From assembly GCA_964466465.1 (NCBI GenBank), contig CAYXNJ010000003.1, positions 1 through 64,000 of the forward strand: a stretch of DNA of 64,000 bases, read 5' to 3'. Both the position numbers and the translations under genes were made by a program. Positions 15,779 through 24,699 of this stretch are shown here, piece by piece. The first letter of the stretch is position 1, and the number at the start of each line of letters is the position of its first letter. The notes under the pieces were generated by a model. That model was not told the origin of the DNA. It made no database searches and saw only the letters and a program-made list of their open reading frames with translations. This stretch comes from Sulfurospirillum sp964466465. GTDB taxonomy: Bacteria; Campylobacterota; Campylobacteria; Campylobacterales; Sulfurospirillaceae.

Positions 15779-17584
15779 TTATGATTTAACCACACCCAAA
15801 TCAACACACGCAATATGGCTTGGAGATGTCTTAGCACTCTTTTTCAACACCCCAAAAATTTCGTTTAACTCGTTATCATCCAAATCATGCTGATACCCAA
15901 AACCATGACAAATGACCGCTGCACTAACCGTCATAAGAGGAAAAGGCTGAATCACGCCATCACGGTTCTTTGCCATAATGTAGCCAGAATTGAGCCCTTG
16001 TTCACAATAAAAACTCTTAATATCTTCTGCAAACTTCGTGACTATTTCTGACACAATGCCATAGACTTTCTCAAAGGTATCTTCCTCTTTGAGACTCCAG
16101 CCCAAAAAAAAGTCATCGCCACCCACATGACCCACCAAACACTCATCAAACCCTACAGAACTTTTCAAGATGTCAGCAAACAGGGTAATCGCACGGTCTC
16201 CTTTGCGAAATCCATAATAATCATTAAACGGTTTGAAGTTATCAAAGTCAAAATACGCCATCATCACTTTCTCTTTACCATCCATCGCATTAGCGACAAA
16301 TTCATTGATGATGCGATTGCCTGCAAGCCCTGTGAGCGGATTTTGGTCTTTAGCATCAACGATATTCTTTTCATTCACAATGTCTAACAGCACTTTGGAA
16401 CTAAGATAACCTACATATTTTTCATTTTCAGTAATTAAAATCGCATCATTATCATCATCAAAGGCATAGATTTTCAAGATTTTTTCGATGGGATCATTGA
16501 TGTCCGCTCTGCCACAATGCGAGATAATCTTTTTGAGGCTTCCTTGTGTGAGATTATACAAAAGAGCCTTGCCATAATTGGAGTAGATATACGCTTTTAT
16601 ATCGGTATCTTTAATGATACCAAGCGGTGTCATATCACGCGCTAACACAGGTACAAAGTGCGTCTTTTTATCGGCTTTAAGCACTTCATACACTTCATTG
16701 ATATGTGAATCTACAAACACCGTATGACTTTTTTGCAGGTACTTCTCAATATTGGTAATTTTGCCACTTTTGCGTTTGTCGTGTTGCGAAACATATTTGA
16801 GATGCTCATACGAAGAGATGATTTCGTTAACATCTCTGGTAGGCTTTTGTACGAAATAGCCTTGCACCATATTGCATCCTAGTTTTTTACACTCGATGTA
16901 CTCCTCTTCACACTCTACGCCTTCCGCAATCGTGAAAATGCCCATCGCTTGGGCAATTTGAACGATGGAACTGACAAAAAGCTTCTTCTTTTTACTGAGA
17001 TGAATTTCGCTGATAAAAAAACGGTCTATCTTGATGAAATTAGGATCGGCATTAAACAGCATTTGAAGCCCTGAAAAGCCTACACCAAAATCATCAATCG
17101 CCATCTTGTAACCTTGTTGTTTGTAAAGGTTCAGCACTAACTTATCAACACCTGCATACATACCCACTTGGTGTTTTTCGGAGAGTTCAAAACAGATGTT
17201 GGATGTGTCCATCTCATAGGTTGAAAGCAGTTCACACGTGTAACCTGACTTAAAATCGGGCATCATGGTGATGCGGTTGTCTAGGTTGTAAAAAAGTTTG
17301 ATATGTTTGGAAAAAGGAAGAAGTGAAAATTTATGAATGGCTTTTTCGCGCAGTATCACATCAATCGCATAGAGCGTTTTTTCACTGTATGCTGTATCAA
17401 ATATGCAGTCAATTGTCGTAAATCCAGCAGGCTCATAATTACGAATCAGTGCTTCTACGGCATAAAGTTTACCTGTATAAATATTGACAATGGGTTGAAA
17501 GGCAAAATCAGCAACTTCTATAAGCTTTTGCCATTTTTCGTTGAGCATTACGTACAAATCCTTCATTGCAAATGAAGAAATCAT
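15779..17584 (-). CDS. EAL-CBS-GGDEF cyclic-di-GMP signalling protein
   Basis: A 601-residue cytoplasmic protein with no membrane segment. The N-terminal EAL domain (about 20-255) keeps EALIR, FYNLDNR, FELSE, IDDFGVGFS, KIDRFF, AEGVE and QGYF, so it should be an active phosphodiesterase. A middle region (about 275-400) looks like a pair of CBS domains, which usually bind adenine nucleotides. The C-terminal diguanylate-cyclase-like domain (about 410-590) has DFDNFKPFND but reads GGDDF at the active site, a conservative E-to-D change that may weaken synthesis. It lies convergent to tRNA-Phe. It probably lowers c-di-GMP in response to energy state; that link is inference. Confidence 0.85.
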   Translation of the reverse strand: MISSFAMKDLYVMLNEKWQKLIEVADFAFQPIVNIYTGKLYAVEALIRNYEPAGFTTIDCIFDTAYSEKTLYAIDVILREKAIHKFSLLPFSKHIKLFYNLDNRITMMPDFKSGYTCELLSTYEMDTSNICFELSEKHQVGMYAGVDKLVLNLYKQQGYKMAIDDFGVGFSGLQMLFNADPNFIKIDRFFISEIHLSKKKKLFVSSIVQIAQAMGIFTIAEGVECEEEYIECKKLGCNMVQGYFVQKPTRDVNEIISSYEHLKYVSQHDKRKSGKITNIEKYLQKSHTVFVDSHINEVYEVLKADKKTHFVPVLARDMTPLGIIKDTDIKAYIYSNYGKALLYNLTQGSLKKIISHCGRADINDPIEKILKIYAFDDDNDAILITENEKYVGYLSSKVLLDIVNEKNIVDAKDQNPLTGLAGNRIINEFVANAMDGKEKVMMAYFDFDNFKPFNDYYGFRKGDRAITLFADILKSSVGFDECLVGHVGGDDFFLGWSLKEEDTFEKVYGIVSEIVTKFAEDIKSFYCEQGLNSGYIMAKNRDGVIQPFPLMTVSAAVICHGFGYQHDLDDNELNEIFGVLKKSAKTSPSHIACVDLGVVKS

Positions 17585-17622
17585 ACTCTCAAGCGATTAC
17601 TAAATCATTACATTTAGAAACT

Positions 17623-18219
17623 TTAGTCGCAGTTTTCCACACACATTTTATGCGGTATCACTTGTCCCCCACAGCCCACAAAGCAGTTATCATAGCTTTG
17701 CTCACAGCCACAGTTGGTCGTACAAAAGCTTTGTTGGTTAACTAAAATTTGCTCAAACGTTGGGCGAGATGGAACCCATGGTTCACGAGGTCTATCATGG
17801 CTTAAGCGGTTCATGTAGTGGCGTAATTCATCGCGTTTTTTACACGCATAAGAATCTTTGTCGCGCTCACACTTGCTTTGATAATGACTTAAATCCCGAC
17901 TGTAATCGTAATAATCTCTCTGCCAACGGTGCATCTCCATTTGGTAAAAGCTATAATTCATTTGATAACGACTGTATGCTACCTCATAGGCACGTTGCTC
18001 ATCAATCTCCACTGCTTTTGCCTTTGCATAGGCATCATCAAGACAATATTGATAATTTTGTTGACATATATTTTGGCAATTTTGACGGATGAGAGAACAG
18101 TTGTTTAAACACGACTGAGACATCGAAGAAGCGGGAGGAATGTACTGATTTTTAATCACATAACGAGGACCACACCCAACAAAAAATAGTGCAGCTAACA
18201 ACAAAAATACATACTTCAT
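17623..18219 (-). CDS. Cysteine-rich lipoprotein of unknown function
   Basis: A 198-residue lipoprotein: hydrophobic leader and lipobox LFFVGC with lipidated C16. The mature part holds 14 more cysteines. Five of them, C37/C41/C48/C52/C59, alternate spacings of 4 and 7, putting them on one face of a helix. A central Tyr/Arg-rich helical stretch (about 75-130) separates these from two cysteines in the middle and seven in the last 35 residues (FCTTNCGC, NCFVGC, MCVENCD). It may be disulphide-bonded or metal-binding at the cell envelope. I do not recognise the family. It lies 60 bp downstream of the solute-binding protein on the same strand. Confidence 0.75.
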   Translation of the reverse strand: MKYVFLLLAALFFVGCGPRYVIKNQYIPPASSMSQSCLNNCSLIRQNCQNICQQNYQYCLDDAYAKAKAVEIDEQRAYEVAYSRYQMNYSFYQMEMHRWQRDYYDYSRDLSHYQSKCERDKDSYACKKRDELRHYMNRLSHDRPREPWVPSRPTFEQILVNQQSFCTTNCGCEQSYDNCFVGCGGQVIPHKMCVENCD

Positions 18220-18279
18220 CGAACCTCTTTTAAACGTTTTGGCGTATTATAGGGTAAAATTGTGAAGTTTTGGTGAAAA

Positions 18280-19071
18280 TTAGGGCTGAAGCATCTCTCC
18301 TCTAAGATAATTCGCCACAATACGATCATACATGCTACTTCCTTTGCCATCAGGCTCTTTAAGACGATTAAACTGTGCTTGCATGATGTTAAATTGCTCT
18401 TTAGGAATCTCTTTACCCACACATATATAATAATCTGTATTGAGAATCACATGTGCCATTTTGTATTGGGAAATATCTTGTCCTTCTGTAATGAGATGAT
18501 AGACAAAAGGAACATCGGTATAAACAAGTGCATCAATTCTGCCATACTCCAACATTTTATACGCCTGAATCGGTGTTGAAACACGGGTAATATTTAGCCC
18601 ATGATTCGCTCCAATTTCTTTAAAAAGCAATTTCTCAGAGGAAGTCTCTTTCACCGTTGCAATCCTCAGTGGTCGTAACACTTCAACAATGGTTTGTCCT
18701 TTTGGAATTGGAGTCGATCTTTTGCTAATCAGCCCCAATCGAACCGTCGCAATGGGTCCCAGCCATTGAAATTGCTGTTCTCTTTCTTTAAGCCTGACCA
18801 TGGTCACTAAAAATGATTTGGGATGTTTGAGCGCTTCATCATACATTTTATTCACAGATTCAAGTTCTATTTCTTCTTGAGAAAAACGTGGTCTTACATT
18901 GACAAGACTTGCCTCTAAAAGATCGATACTTAAACCTTGAACAGCACCTTTCTCTCGAAAACTAAACGGGGGATTTGGTACGGCGTACAGTGCCGTTTCT
19001 GCGCTGAGAAGCGATGGTGTTCCCAAAAAAATGAACATTATTCCATAGAAAAGATAAGCTAAAAGACGCAT
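18280..19071 (-). CDS. Periplasmic solute-binding protein, amino-acid type
   Basis: A 263-residue exported protein with a signal peptide ending near residue 25 and the family-3 extracellular solute-binding fold (ABC amino-acid binding or sensor-type). Recognisable features are the early PNPPFSF segment and the domain-2 stretches RIATVKETSSEK and GRIDALVYTD. It has no adjacent permease or ATPase, so it may act alone or belong to a distant system. The ATG at 19071 has AAGG upstream and is preferred to the TTG 33 bases earlier. The ligand cannot be told from sequence. Confidence 0.75.
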   Translation of the reverse strand: MRLLAYLFYGIMFIFLGTPSLLSAETALYAVPNPPFSFREKGAVQGLSIDLLEASLVNVRPRFSQEEIELESVNKMYDEALKHPKSFLVTMVRLKEREQQFQWLGPIATVRLGLISKRSTPIPKGQTIVEVLRPLRIATVKETSSEKLLFKEIGANHGLNITRVSTPIQAYKMLEYGRIDALVYTDVPFVYHLITEGQDISQYKMAHVILNTDYYICVGKEIPKEQFNIMQAQFNRLKEPDGKGSSMYDRIVANYLRGEMLQP

Positions 19072-19217
19072 TGTTGAGCCTTGTGGAGTAATTTTGAAAG
19101 GCAAAGAGTCAATAAACTTAAAAATACATTTAAAACATTATTTAAAATTGTAACACACACAGACTTATGCGAAACTCAAAGTGTGACAAAAATGACGAAA
19201 AAAATTAGAAAACGACG

Positions 19218-19910
19218 TCACTCTTCTTTGTACGTCATGTAAGAGAGATAAACAATGTTGCTCATAGCACCGCTGCTTAAGATCATTGCCATCACAACAA
19301 TCTGGTAACGTACTGCAATGAGGGGATCAACACCTGAGAGTATCTGACCTGTCATCATTCCAGGTAAAGAGACAAAGCCAACCGCTAAAAAAGAGTTGAT
19401 TTGAGGCATCATGGAAGCTTTAAAGGCAATGGAGCGCGCTTTGTATTTATCGTGGTGTTCTCTCTCTTTTTCATAGCGCTCTGCAGCCAAAGAGATTGCG
19501 TTCATAGCGTTGGCATAAATCATCCCAGCAAGAGGAATAACATAGCGAGGATCAAATGGATTGTCAAGTTCTAACACACCCCATAAAACGAGCGCTAAAT
19601 TGAGTGTTCCGCCTAGTGCTATGGAAATTAAAATGACTGCATACACTTCAACATCTTTACGATGAATATTTCGCCTTGCAATGAGGGATGCCGTCGTAAT
19701 CATCACGGCAACCAAAAGCGCTAAAAGCCAAAGTGCATTGGTTTGAAAAAGGGATGTGAGTACATACCCAATCACGATCAGCTGGACGCTCATCCGAAGT
19801 GTTGCAAACGCAATTTCTGTTTTTTTGCCAACCCAGGTGTAGTAAAAAAATGCAACGATAAAGAGTGGAGGAAGAAGATAGAGTAAGTTCAAAAGAGAAA
19901 TGGTGTGCAT
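19218..19910 (-). CDS. FetB/UPF0014-family membrane permease
   Basis: A 230-residue protein with about six to seven membrane helices and the UPF0014/FetB conserved stretches: RMSVQLIVIGYVL, the loop around PLAGMIYANAMN, and SLPGMMTGQILSG. In E. coli FetAB is an ABC exporter linked to iron resistance, where FetA is the ATPase. No FetA-like ATPase is adjacent here. It follows the biotin carboxylase gene after a strong hairpin. The start at 19910 (MHTISLL) has GGGA upstream; a TTG 12 bases earlier is possible. Confidence 0.8.
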   Translation of the reverse strand: MHTISLLNLLYLLPPLFIVAFFYYTWVGKKTEIAFATLRMSVQLIVIGYVLTSLFQTNALWLLALLVAVMITTASLIARRNIHRKDVEVYAVILISIALGGTLNLALVLWGVLELDNPFDPRYVIPLAGMIYANAMNAISLAAERYEKEREHHDKYKARSIAFKASMMPQINSFLAVGFVSLPGMMTGQILSGVDPLIAVRYQIVVMAMILSSGAMSNIVYLSYMTYKEE

Positions 19911-19925
19911 GTAAAATCCCAAAGA

Positions 19926-19957
19926 ACTTTGGAGAGTGCGGTTACACTCTCCAAAGT
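19926..19957 (-). terminator. Terminator after the biotin carboxylase gene
   Basis: A perfect 13-bp stem (ACTTTGGAGAGTG with CACTCTCCAAAGT) around a 6-base loop, directly after the stop at 19962. The following TCTTTGGGATTTT on the minus strand is moderately U-rich and includes the fetB-like leader. Confidence 0.75.
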
Positions 19958-19961
19958 AGAA

Positions 19962-21410
19962 TTACTTTTGTTGACTCATACGAATCGCAGCAGCAATAGC
20001 CGCAATTCTCTCATGTTTTGCCTCATCTTCTTCAAGATGCTGGATCGCATCCATTGTAAATGTCGGAAGTTTTTTATCAAGGTACGTTGTATTGAAAACA
20101 CCCTCTTTAAAATCTTCATCACGTACAATTTCACGGTGAAGTGGAATATTGGTAGGAATACCTGCAATAATAAACTCATCTAAGGCACGTCTTGATTTAC
20201 GTACCACGCCATCCCAATCCAAACCTGTAACGATGAGTTTACCGATCATCGAGTCATAATTGGTTGGAACAATATAGTCTTTATGCCCGATAGAGTCCAT
20301 TCTAACCCCTGGACCACCTGGTGAAAGATAGGTCGAAATACGTCCTGATGAAGGGATAAAGCCATTTTTAGGATCTTCCGCGTTGATACGAAACTCTATA
20401 GCATAACCACGGAATTTAATATCTTCTTGCATGAATGGCAGCTTTTGACCTTCTGCAATACGAATCATACGGTAGATAATGTCCACACCAGAAATCGCTT
20501 CGGTGATAGTGTGTTCGACCTGAACACGGGTATTCATCTCGATAAAGTAGAAGTTGTCATCTTCATCGACCAAATACTCAACCGTACCAACACTCTCATA
20601 TCCTAGTTTGATCATCGCTTTTTTAGAAGTTCTAAGAAGCTCTTTTCGCACAGAATCATTAAGGCGTGGACTTGGAGCAATTTCAACGACTTTTTGGTGT
20701 TTTCTCTGAATAGAACAGTCACGCTCCGCTAAGTGAATCACGTTGCCGTATTTGTCCGCAACAATTTGAATTTCAATATGACGAGGATTTGAGAGATATT
20801 TCTCGATAAATGCGTCACCACGTCCAAAAAAGCGCTCTGCTTCTTTGGTTGCTGCTTCAAACATCGGAATGAAATCTTCCTCTTTTTTGACGATACGCAT
20901 ACCTTTACCGCCACCGCCAAATGCTGCTTTGATGATAACAGGAAAGCCAATCTCTTTGGCAATTTTAACAGCATCTTCTATGTTTGTAATAGGCTCATCT
21001 GTTCCTTCAATAACAGGAACACCTACCGCTTTCATCGCAACTTTTGATGCCATTTTGTCACCAAAAAGCGCGATATGCTCAGGCTTTGGTCCAATAAAAA
21101 TAATGCCATTGTCAATACAATGTTGTGCAAAATCAGGATTTTCAGACAAAAAGCCATACCCTGGATGAATCGCGTCCGCACCTACTCTTTTGGCCACTTC
21201 AACGATATTTTTGTAATCCAAATAGACCTGAATAGGGTCACCCTCTAGTAAAACACTCTCGTCTGCTTTACGTACCCATACACCAGTGGCATCTATTGTC
21301 GAAAAAATAGAGACGCTTTTTATATCCAGCTCTTTACAAGAGCGAATGATTCTGAGTGCTATCTCCCCACGATTAGCAATCAACACTTTCGTAATTTTCT
21401 TGGTCTCCAT
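19962..21410 (-). CDS. Biotin carboxylase subunit (AccC/PycA family)
   Basis: An ATP-dependent biotin carboxylase of 482 residues. It has LIANRGEIALRIIRSC at the start, the glycine-rich ATP loop FGGGGKGMR, the ERDCSIQRKHQK stretch and the EMNTRVQVEH active-site motif. AccC is usually about 445-450 residues. The 30-odd-residue tail and the variant N-terminal segment (TIDATGVWVRKADE) fit better with the PycA-type subunit of a two-subunit pyruvate carboxylase, which Campylobacter also has. Its biotin-carrier partner is not adjacent, so the choice between fatty-acid and anaplerotic use stays open. A good GGAGG site precedes the ATG. Confidence 0.8.
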   Translation of the reverse strand: METKKITKVLIANRGEIALRIIRSCKELDIKSVSIFSTIDATGVWVRKADESVLLEGDPIQVYLDYKNIVEVAKRVGADAIHPGYGFLSENPDFAQHCIDNGIIFIGPKPEHIALFGDKMASKVAMKAVGVPVIEGTDEPITNIEDAVKIAKEIGFPVIIKAAFGGGGKGMRIVKKEEDFIPMFEAATKEAERFFGRGDAFIEKYLSNPRHIEIQIVADKYGNVIHLAERDCSIQRKHQKVVEIAPSPRLNDSVRKELLRTSKKAMIKLGYESVGTVEYLVDEDDNFYFIEMNTRVQVEHTITEAISGVDIIYRMIRIAEGQKLPFMQEDIKFRGYAIEFRINAEDPKNGFIPSSGRISTYLSPGGPGVRMDSIGHKDYIVPTNYDSMIGKLIVTGLDWDGVVRKSRRALDEFIIAGIPTNIPLHREIVRDEDFKEGVFNTTYLDKKLPTFTMDAIQHLEEDEAKHERIAAIAAAIRMSQQK

Positions 21411-21502
21411 TACCAGACTCCCTCCTCAAAATAATCCGCAAATTATATCACCCAATCTTTAAACAAAACTCTGCTTTATAAACATAATTTTGACATAATT
21501 TT

Positions 21503-23362
21503 TTAAAGCCAATCTTCACGCTTGACATTCTCGTCTATATCGCGTCCCATGCGTTGATGCAATGCCCAATAATAATCTACAAATGCCTTCACAGTATGTG
21601 ACTTTGGCATATAAATTCCTTCTTCTTTGAGAGCAAATTTTTCTAAAAAGAGTTTGGCATCGCTTTTTGAAAGATAGTGCTTCAAAAGTTCTGTATAAAT
21701 TTTAAGATACCATGCTTTGAGTGCTTCATATTTTTCTAACGAGAGATCTATCTGCAATTTCTCTTCAAAGCTGAGTACCCCCGTTTCAAAAAGTCCTGTA
21801 AGGTGAATCAGCCCTTCACAATAATACGGTTCCACTTCACCTGTTTTCATCCATGCGATTAAACCGACAGAGCGCTTAATGGTATCACGTAAGAGTGCCA
21901 TTTTAAGGCTTTCGTCTTCATTCATAAAAAAGGCGACAAGCCCTCCTGTTGTAGCTTTAAACTCTTCGATATTTTTAAACACACCGCTTTGATTCATCTT
22001 GGTTTCAGTGTCGTTGTCCATCCATAAAATGTGCCCAAACTCATGTCCGATGGTGCTGACTTCATACACGTGATGCCATAAGGGCGCTTGATGGAAAATG
22101 AGTTCTCTCTCTGCATCCATAAACGCTTTTCCAAAGACCTCTTGATTGATTTTTAAAAAAGGTTTTGCGCGAAGAGAGTCTAAGATGTTATCAGAAAATG
22201 CAAAGATTTTTTTGCCCAGTTCTTGACTTACCGTTTCATCATTAGGAATCACTTGTGCTGAGAAAAGTCCATTAAATTCAGCGGCATAGAAAAACGCTGG
22301 ACGTCCGATGTAGAGTTGAACACGTTTGAGATTAGAAAGCACATTCTCTTTAACTGTTAAAGCTCCTGCTCCATTTTGATCAAACAAGCGAATAAACATC
22401 TTTAAAATGCGATCAAATGTCTCATATGCACCCTTGTTCTCAGGGTTAGAAACTCTCACGTCCCATTCAAGGGCTACGGCTTTTTTGTAGTGGTCTTCGT
22501 AGTATTCAAGAGGATGTCCGATTTGAATAGGTGCAGTAATTTTCATCCATTGACGATCCACATCTGCCCATTTTGCGATAAGCTCGCTACGTTCCTCTTC
22601 ACCAAATGCAGCATCTAGCGCTTTAAAATAGTCGATGTAAAACGCTTTTTGATCCCAATCAGGATCTTCCATCTCGCTTAAATCATCGCATAGGCTTTGT
22701 AAGGCGTTTCTAACCTGATTGACCTCTTTAGGAAAAGCCGTAGCATAGGCTTTTGCAACATAACCACCCTCTACTTTCTCCAAAACAGAGTACGATCTAT
22801 CGCCATCTTCACCTGTTGGAGAGGGATCAAGCAGACCTTTTTCATGCAACATCTGTGCAATGGCTTCTGAATTTTTGTTGTATTCAAGCTCTAAGAGTGG
22901 ATTGATGGTATTGATGATGTGCTCATTCCACGAAGATTGCCATGTACTCATTGCCATGCCTACTTCATGAACACCACGCAAAATGCGGCGATAAAACAGT
23001 GAAAAGAGCCACTCTTTATCGATAAGAGCGAGCAATTCAGCATGTGATTTAAGATAAAATTCTTTTACCCAAAGATACGCTTTTTCTTTTGCCGCTGTAA
23101 TAAAGACCTCATCTTTTCCCTCTTTTTCTAGGGCTTGTACCATCTGTTCATCACGAAGATTGATCAAACGTGTTAAGGCAGCTACTCTATTTTCGCGAAT
23201 CAACGAAAGCTCAATACTCTCTAAAAATATATCAATAAACGCCTCAATGCGCTTGTCATAATCCTCAGACTCTACAATACTAAAATAACTCCCTAATGCT
23301 CTTTGGCGCTCACCTAAAAGTTCATAAAACCGTTTTAAATCATTTTCAAATTTTTGACTCAT
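21503..23362 (-). CDS. ciaB: CiaB-family protein with M3-type zinc-peptidase motif
   Basis: A 619-residue cytoplasmic protein with no signal peptide. The stretch KWADVDRQWMKI (about 264-275) and LYIGRPAFFYAAEF (about 350-363) match, from memory, the conserved segments used to detect ciaB in Arcobacter and Campylobacter. A classical zinc motif HEFGH lies at 440-444, with a candidate third ligand at E466/E467, as in M3 oligopeptidases. So this 'invasion antigen' has the residues of a thimet/PepF-like oligopeptidase. In a probably free-living species it more likely acts in peptide turnover. It stands alone, with the start supported by GAGAG upstream. Confidence 0.8.
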   Translation of the reverse strand: MSQKFENDLKRFYELLGERQRALGSYFSIVESEDYDKRIEAFIDIFLESIELSLIRENRVAALTRLINLRDEQMVQALEKEGKDEVFITAAKEKAYLWVKEFYLKSHAELLALIDKEWLFSLFYRRILRGVHEVGMAMSTWQSSWNEHIINTINPLLELEYNKNSEAIAQMLHEKGLLDPSPTGEDGDRSYSVLEKVEGGYVAKAYATAFPKEVNQVRNALQSLCDDLSEMEDPDWDQKAFYIDYFKALDAAFGEEERSELIAKWADVDRQWMKITAPIQIGHPLEYYEDHYKKAVALEWDVRVSNPENKGAYETFDRILKMFIRLFDQNGAGALTVKENVLSNLKRVQLYIGRPAFFYAAEFNGLFSAQVIPNDETVSQELGKKIFAFSDNILDSLRAKPFLKINQEVFGKAFMDAERELIFHQAPLWHHVYEVSTIGHEFGHILWMDNDTETKMNQSGVFKNIEEFKATTGGLVAFFMNEDESLKMALLRDTIKRSVGLIAWMKTGEVEPYYCEGLIHLTGLFETGVLSFEEKLQIDLSLEKYEALKAWYLKIYTELLKHYLSKSDAKLFLEKFALKEEGIYMPKSHTVKAFVDYYWALHQRMGRDIDENVKREDWL

Positions 23363-23475
23363 CTGTATTCTCTCATTCTTTTCGTGTTTTTTTAAGTATA
23401 ATTTTATCTCCCCTTATATCATGAAGAGATTAAATGGGTATTAAGAAAATGAGCACTCTTTAAAGGAAGTAAACA

Positions 23476-24603
23476 ATGATCAGCCGTTATGAATCCATTA
23501 ACACCTACCTTAATCGAGGCATTATTGAGGCAAACATAGCCTATGCAAAGATGCACCAAAGCTCTTTTTCAATCGTTAAATTTGGATTTGATGTGGACTT
23601 GGAAGATGGTTTCTTTTTTAAAGACCTGATAGCCTTTATCCACACTGAACTTGGCTTTCACACCCTCTTGCAGCAAGGGTGCGACACATTTTTAATCATT
23701 CTTCGCGATATTAAAATCCATCATGCCAAAAAAGTGCTCAAAAAGTTAGAACACAACATCAAACAAAATTTTAAAATCGAGATTAAAAACATTGGTATCA
23801 CGCTTTTTGATGCCACAGATTCCTACAAAAGCCTGCTGGATCGTTTGGATAAATACTATGTTATGTCACGCCTCTCAACCCGCAAAAAAATCTTTTATGG
23901 CACATTGGATTTTGACTTTTACGAAACCCAAAATAAAAACGATGTACTTGCTTCTATTTTACGCAAAGAAAAAACGGTCACCTTACACAATCTTTACAAT
24001 GGCATTCCCATCAAAGAAGAGGCAACCATTGCAAAATTTGACGAGGGAATTGCACAACTTAAAATCACAACGCCTAAGATTTTTTACTATACCAAAGAGA
24101 GTTTTACGTTTATTCAGCATGATAAAATACCAAGCATCATCAAAGCAAAAATCATCAAGGTTGACCCTGCAAAATCCTTGGTAGTACTTGCTAATTTAGA
24201 ATTTTTAGATGCTTCACCACTCGATCGTAGTTACATCAGGGTACAACCTCAAAAACCTATCAATGCAACACTTCTCCTTAATAAAATCAAACTCATTGAT
24301 GGTACACTGGATACCATTTCAGAGAGTTCCGTTGTGTTGCATGTCAAATTGACAGATATTGAGAAAATTATTCATAAAGATCTTATAGAGCGAGACTTTG
24401 ACATTGCTTTTCAAATACCAACGGAAAAAGGTTTTTTAACGATGATTTCGGCGAAAGCAACTATTTTTAGCATTATCAACGAAACCATTGTCATTAACAT
24501 TCAACCCAATACGTTTATGAAATCCAAAATCAAACAATACGTCGCAATGCGACAGAACGCTTTATTGGTGGACTTAAGGCAGCAGCTTAAACATATGAGC
24601 TAG
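23476..24603 (+). CDS. Degenerate GGDEF plus PilZ-like protein
   Basis: A 375-residue soluble protein. The first about 130 residues look like a diguanylate-cyclase fold without an active site (QQGCDTFLI stands where GGDEF would be). The C-terminal half (about 215-370) is beta-rich and resembles a duplicated PilZ-type barrel. An R-x6-P-type stretch (YIRVQPQKP) and DTISESSV are only loosely like the RxxxR and DxSxxG c-di-GMP motifs. It may be a c-di-GMP receptor or merely structural. It has its own promoter (TATAAT near 23398) and ribosome site AAAGGAAG. Family assignment is tentative. Confidence 0.55.
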   Translation: MISRYESINTYLNRGIIEANIAYAKMHQSSFSIVKFGFDVDLEDGFFFKDLIAFIHTELGFHTLLQQGCDTFLIILRDIKIHHAKKVLKKLEHNIKQNFKIEIKNIGITLFDATDSYKSLLDRLDKYYVMSRLSTRKKIFYGTLDFDFYETQNKNDVLASILRKEKTVTLHNLYNGIPIKEEATIAKFDEGIAQLKITTPKIFYYTKESFTFIQHDKIPSIIKAKIIKVDPAKSLVVLANLEFLDASPLDRSYIRVQPQKPINATLLLNKIKLIDGTLDTISESSVVLHVKLTDIEKIIHKDLIERDFDIAFQIPTEKGFLTMISAKATIFSIINETIVINIQPNTFMKSKIKQYVAMRQNALLVDLRQQLKHMS

Positions 24604-24665
24604 CAAGGCAACTGAGATATTTAGTAGATTTAAAGTGAATTTATACTACATTTCTCACCTGCAAT

Positions 24666-24687
24666 AAATCATTACAATTCGATTACA
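24666..24687 (-). promoter_or_regulatory. pit: Reversed Pho box in the pit leader
   Basis: On the minus strand this reads TGTAATCGAAT then TGTAATGATTT, the 11-bp direct repeat also found ahead of pstS, phoU and olsF. Here it points away from pit and lies between the promoter and the ribosome site AAAGGAA, overlapping a plus-strand TACAAT. No -10 box follows it in its own orientation. The position fits repression of pit by the PhoB-type regulator. Confidence 0.55.
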
Positions 24688-24699
24688 TAAAGGAAATGT

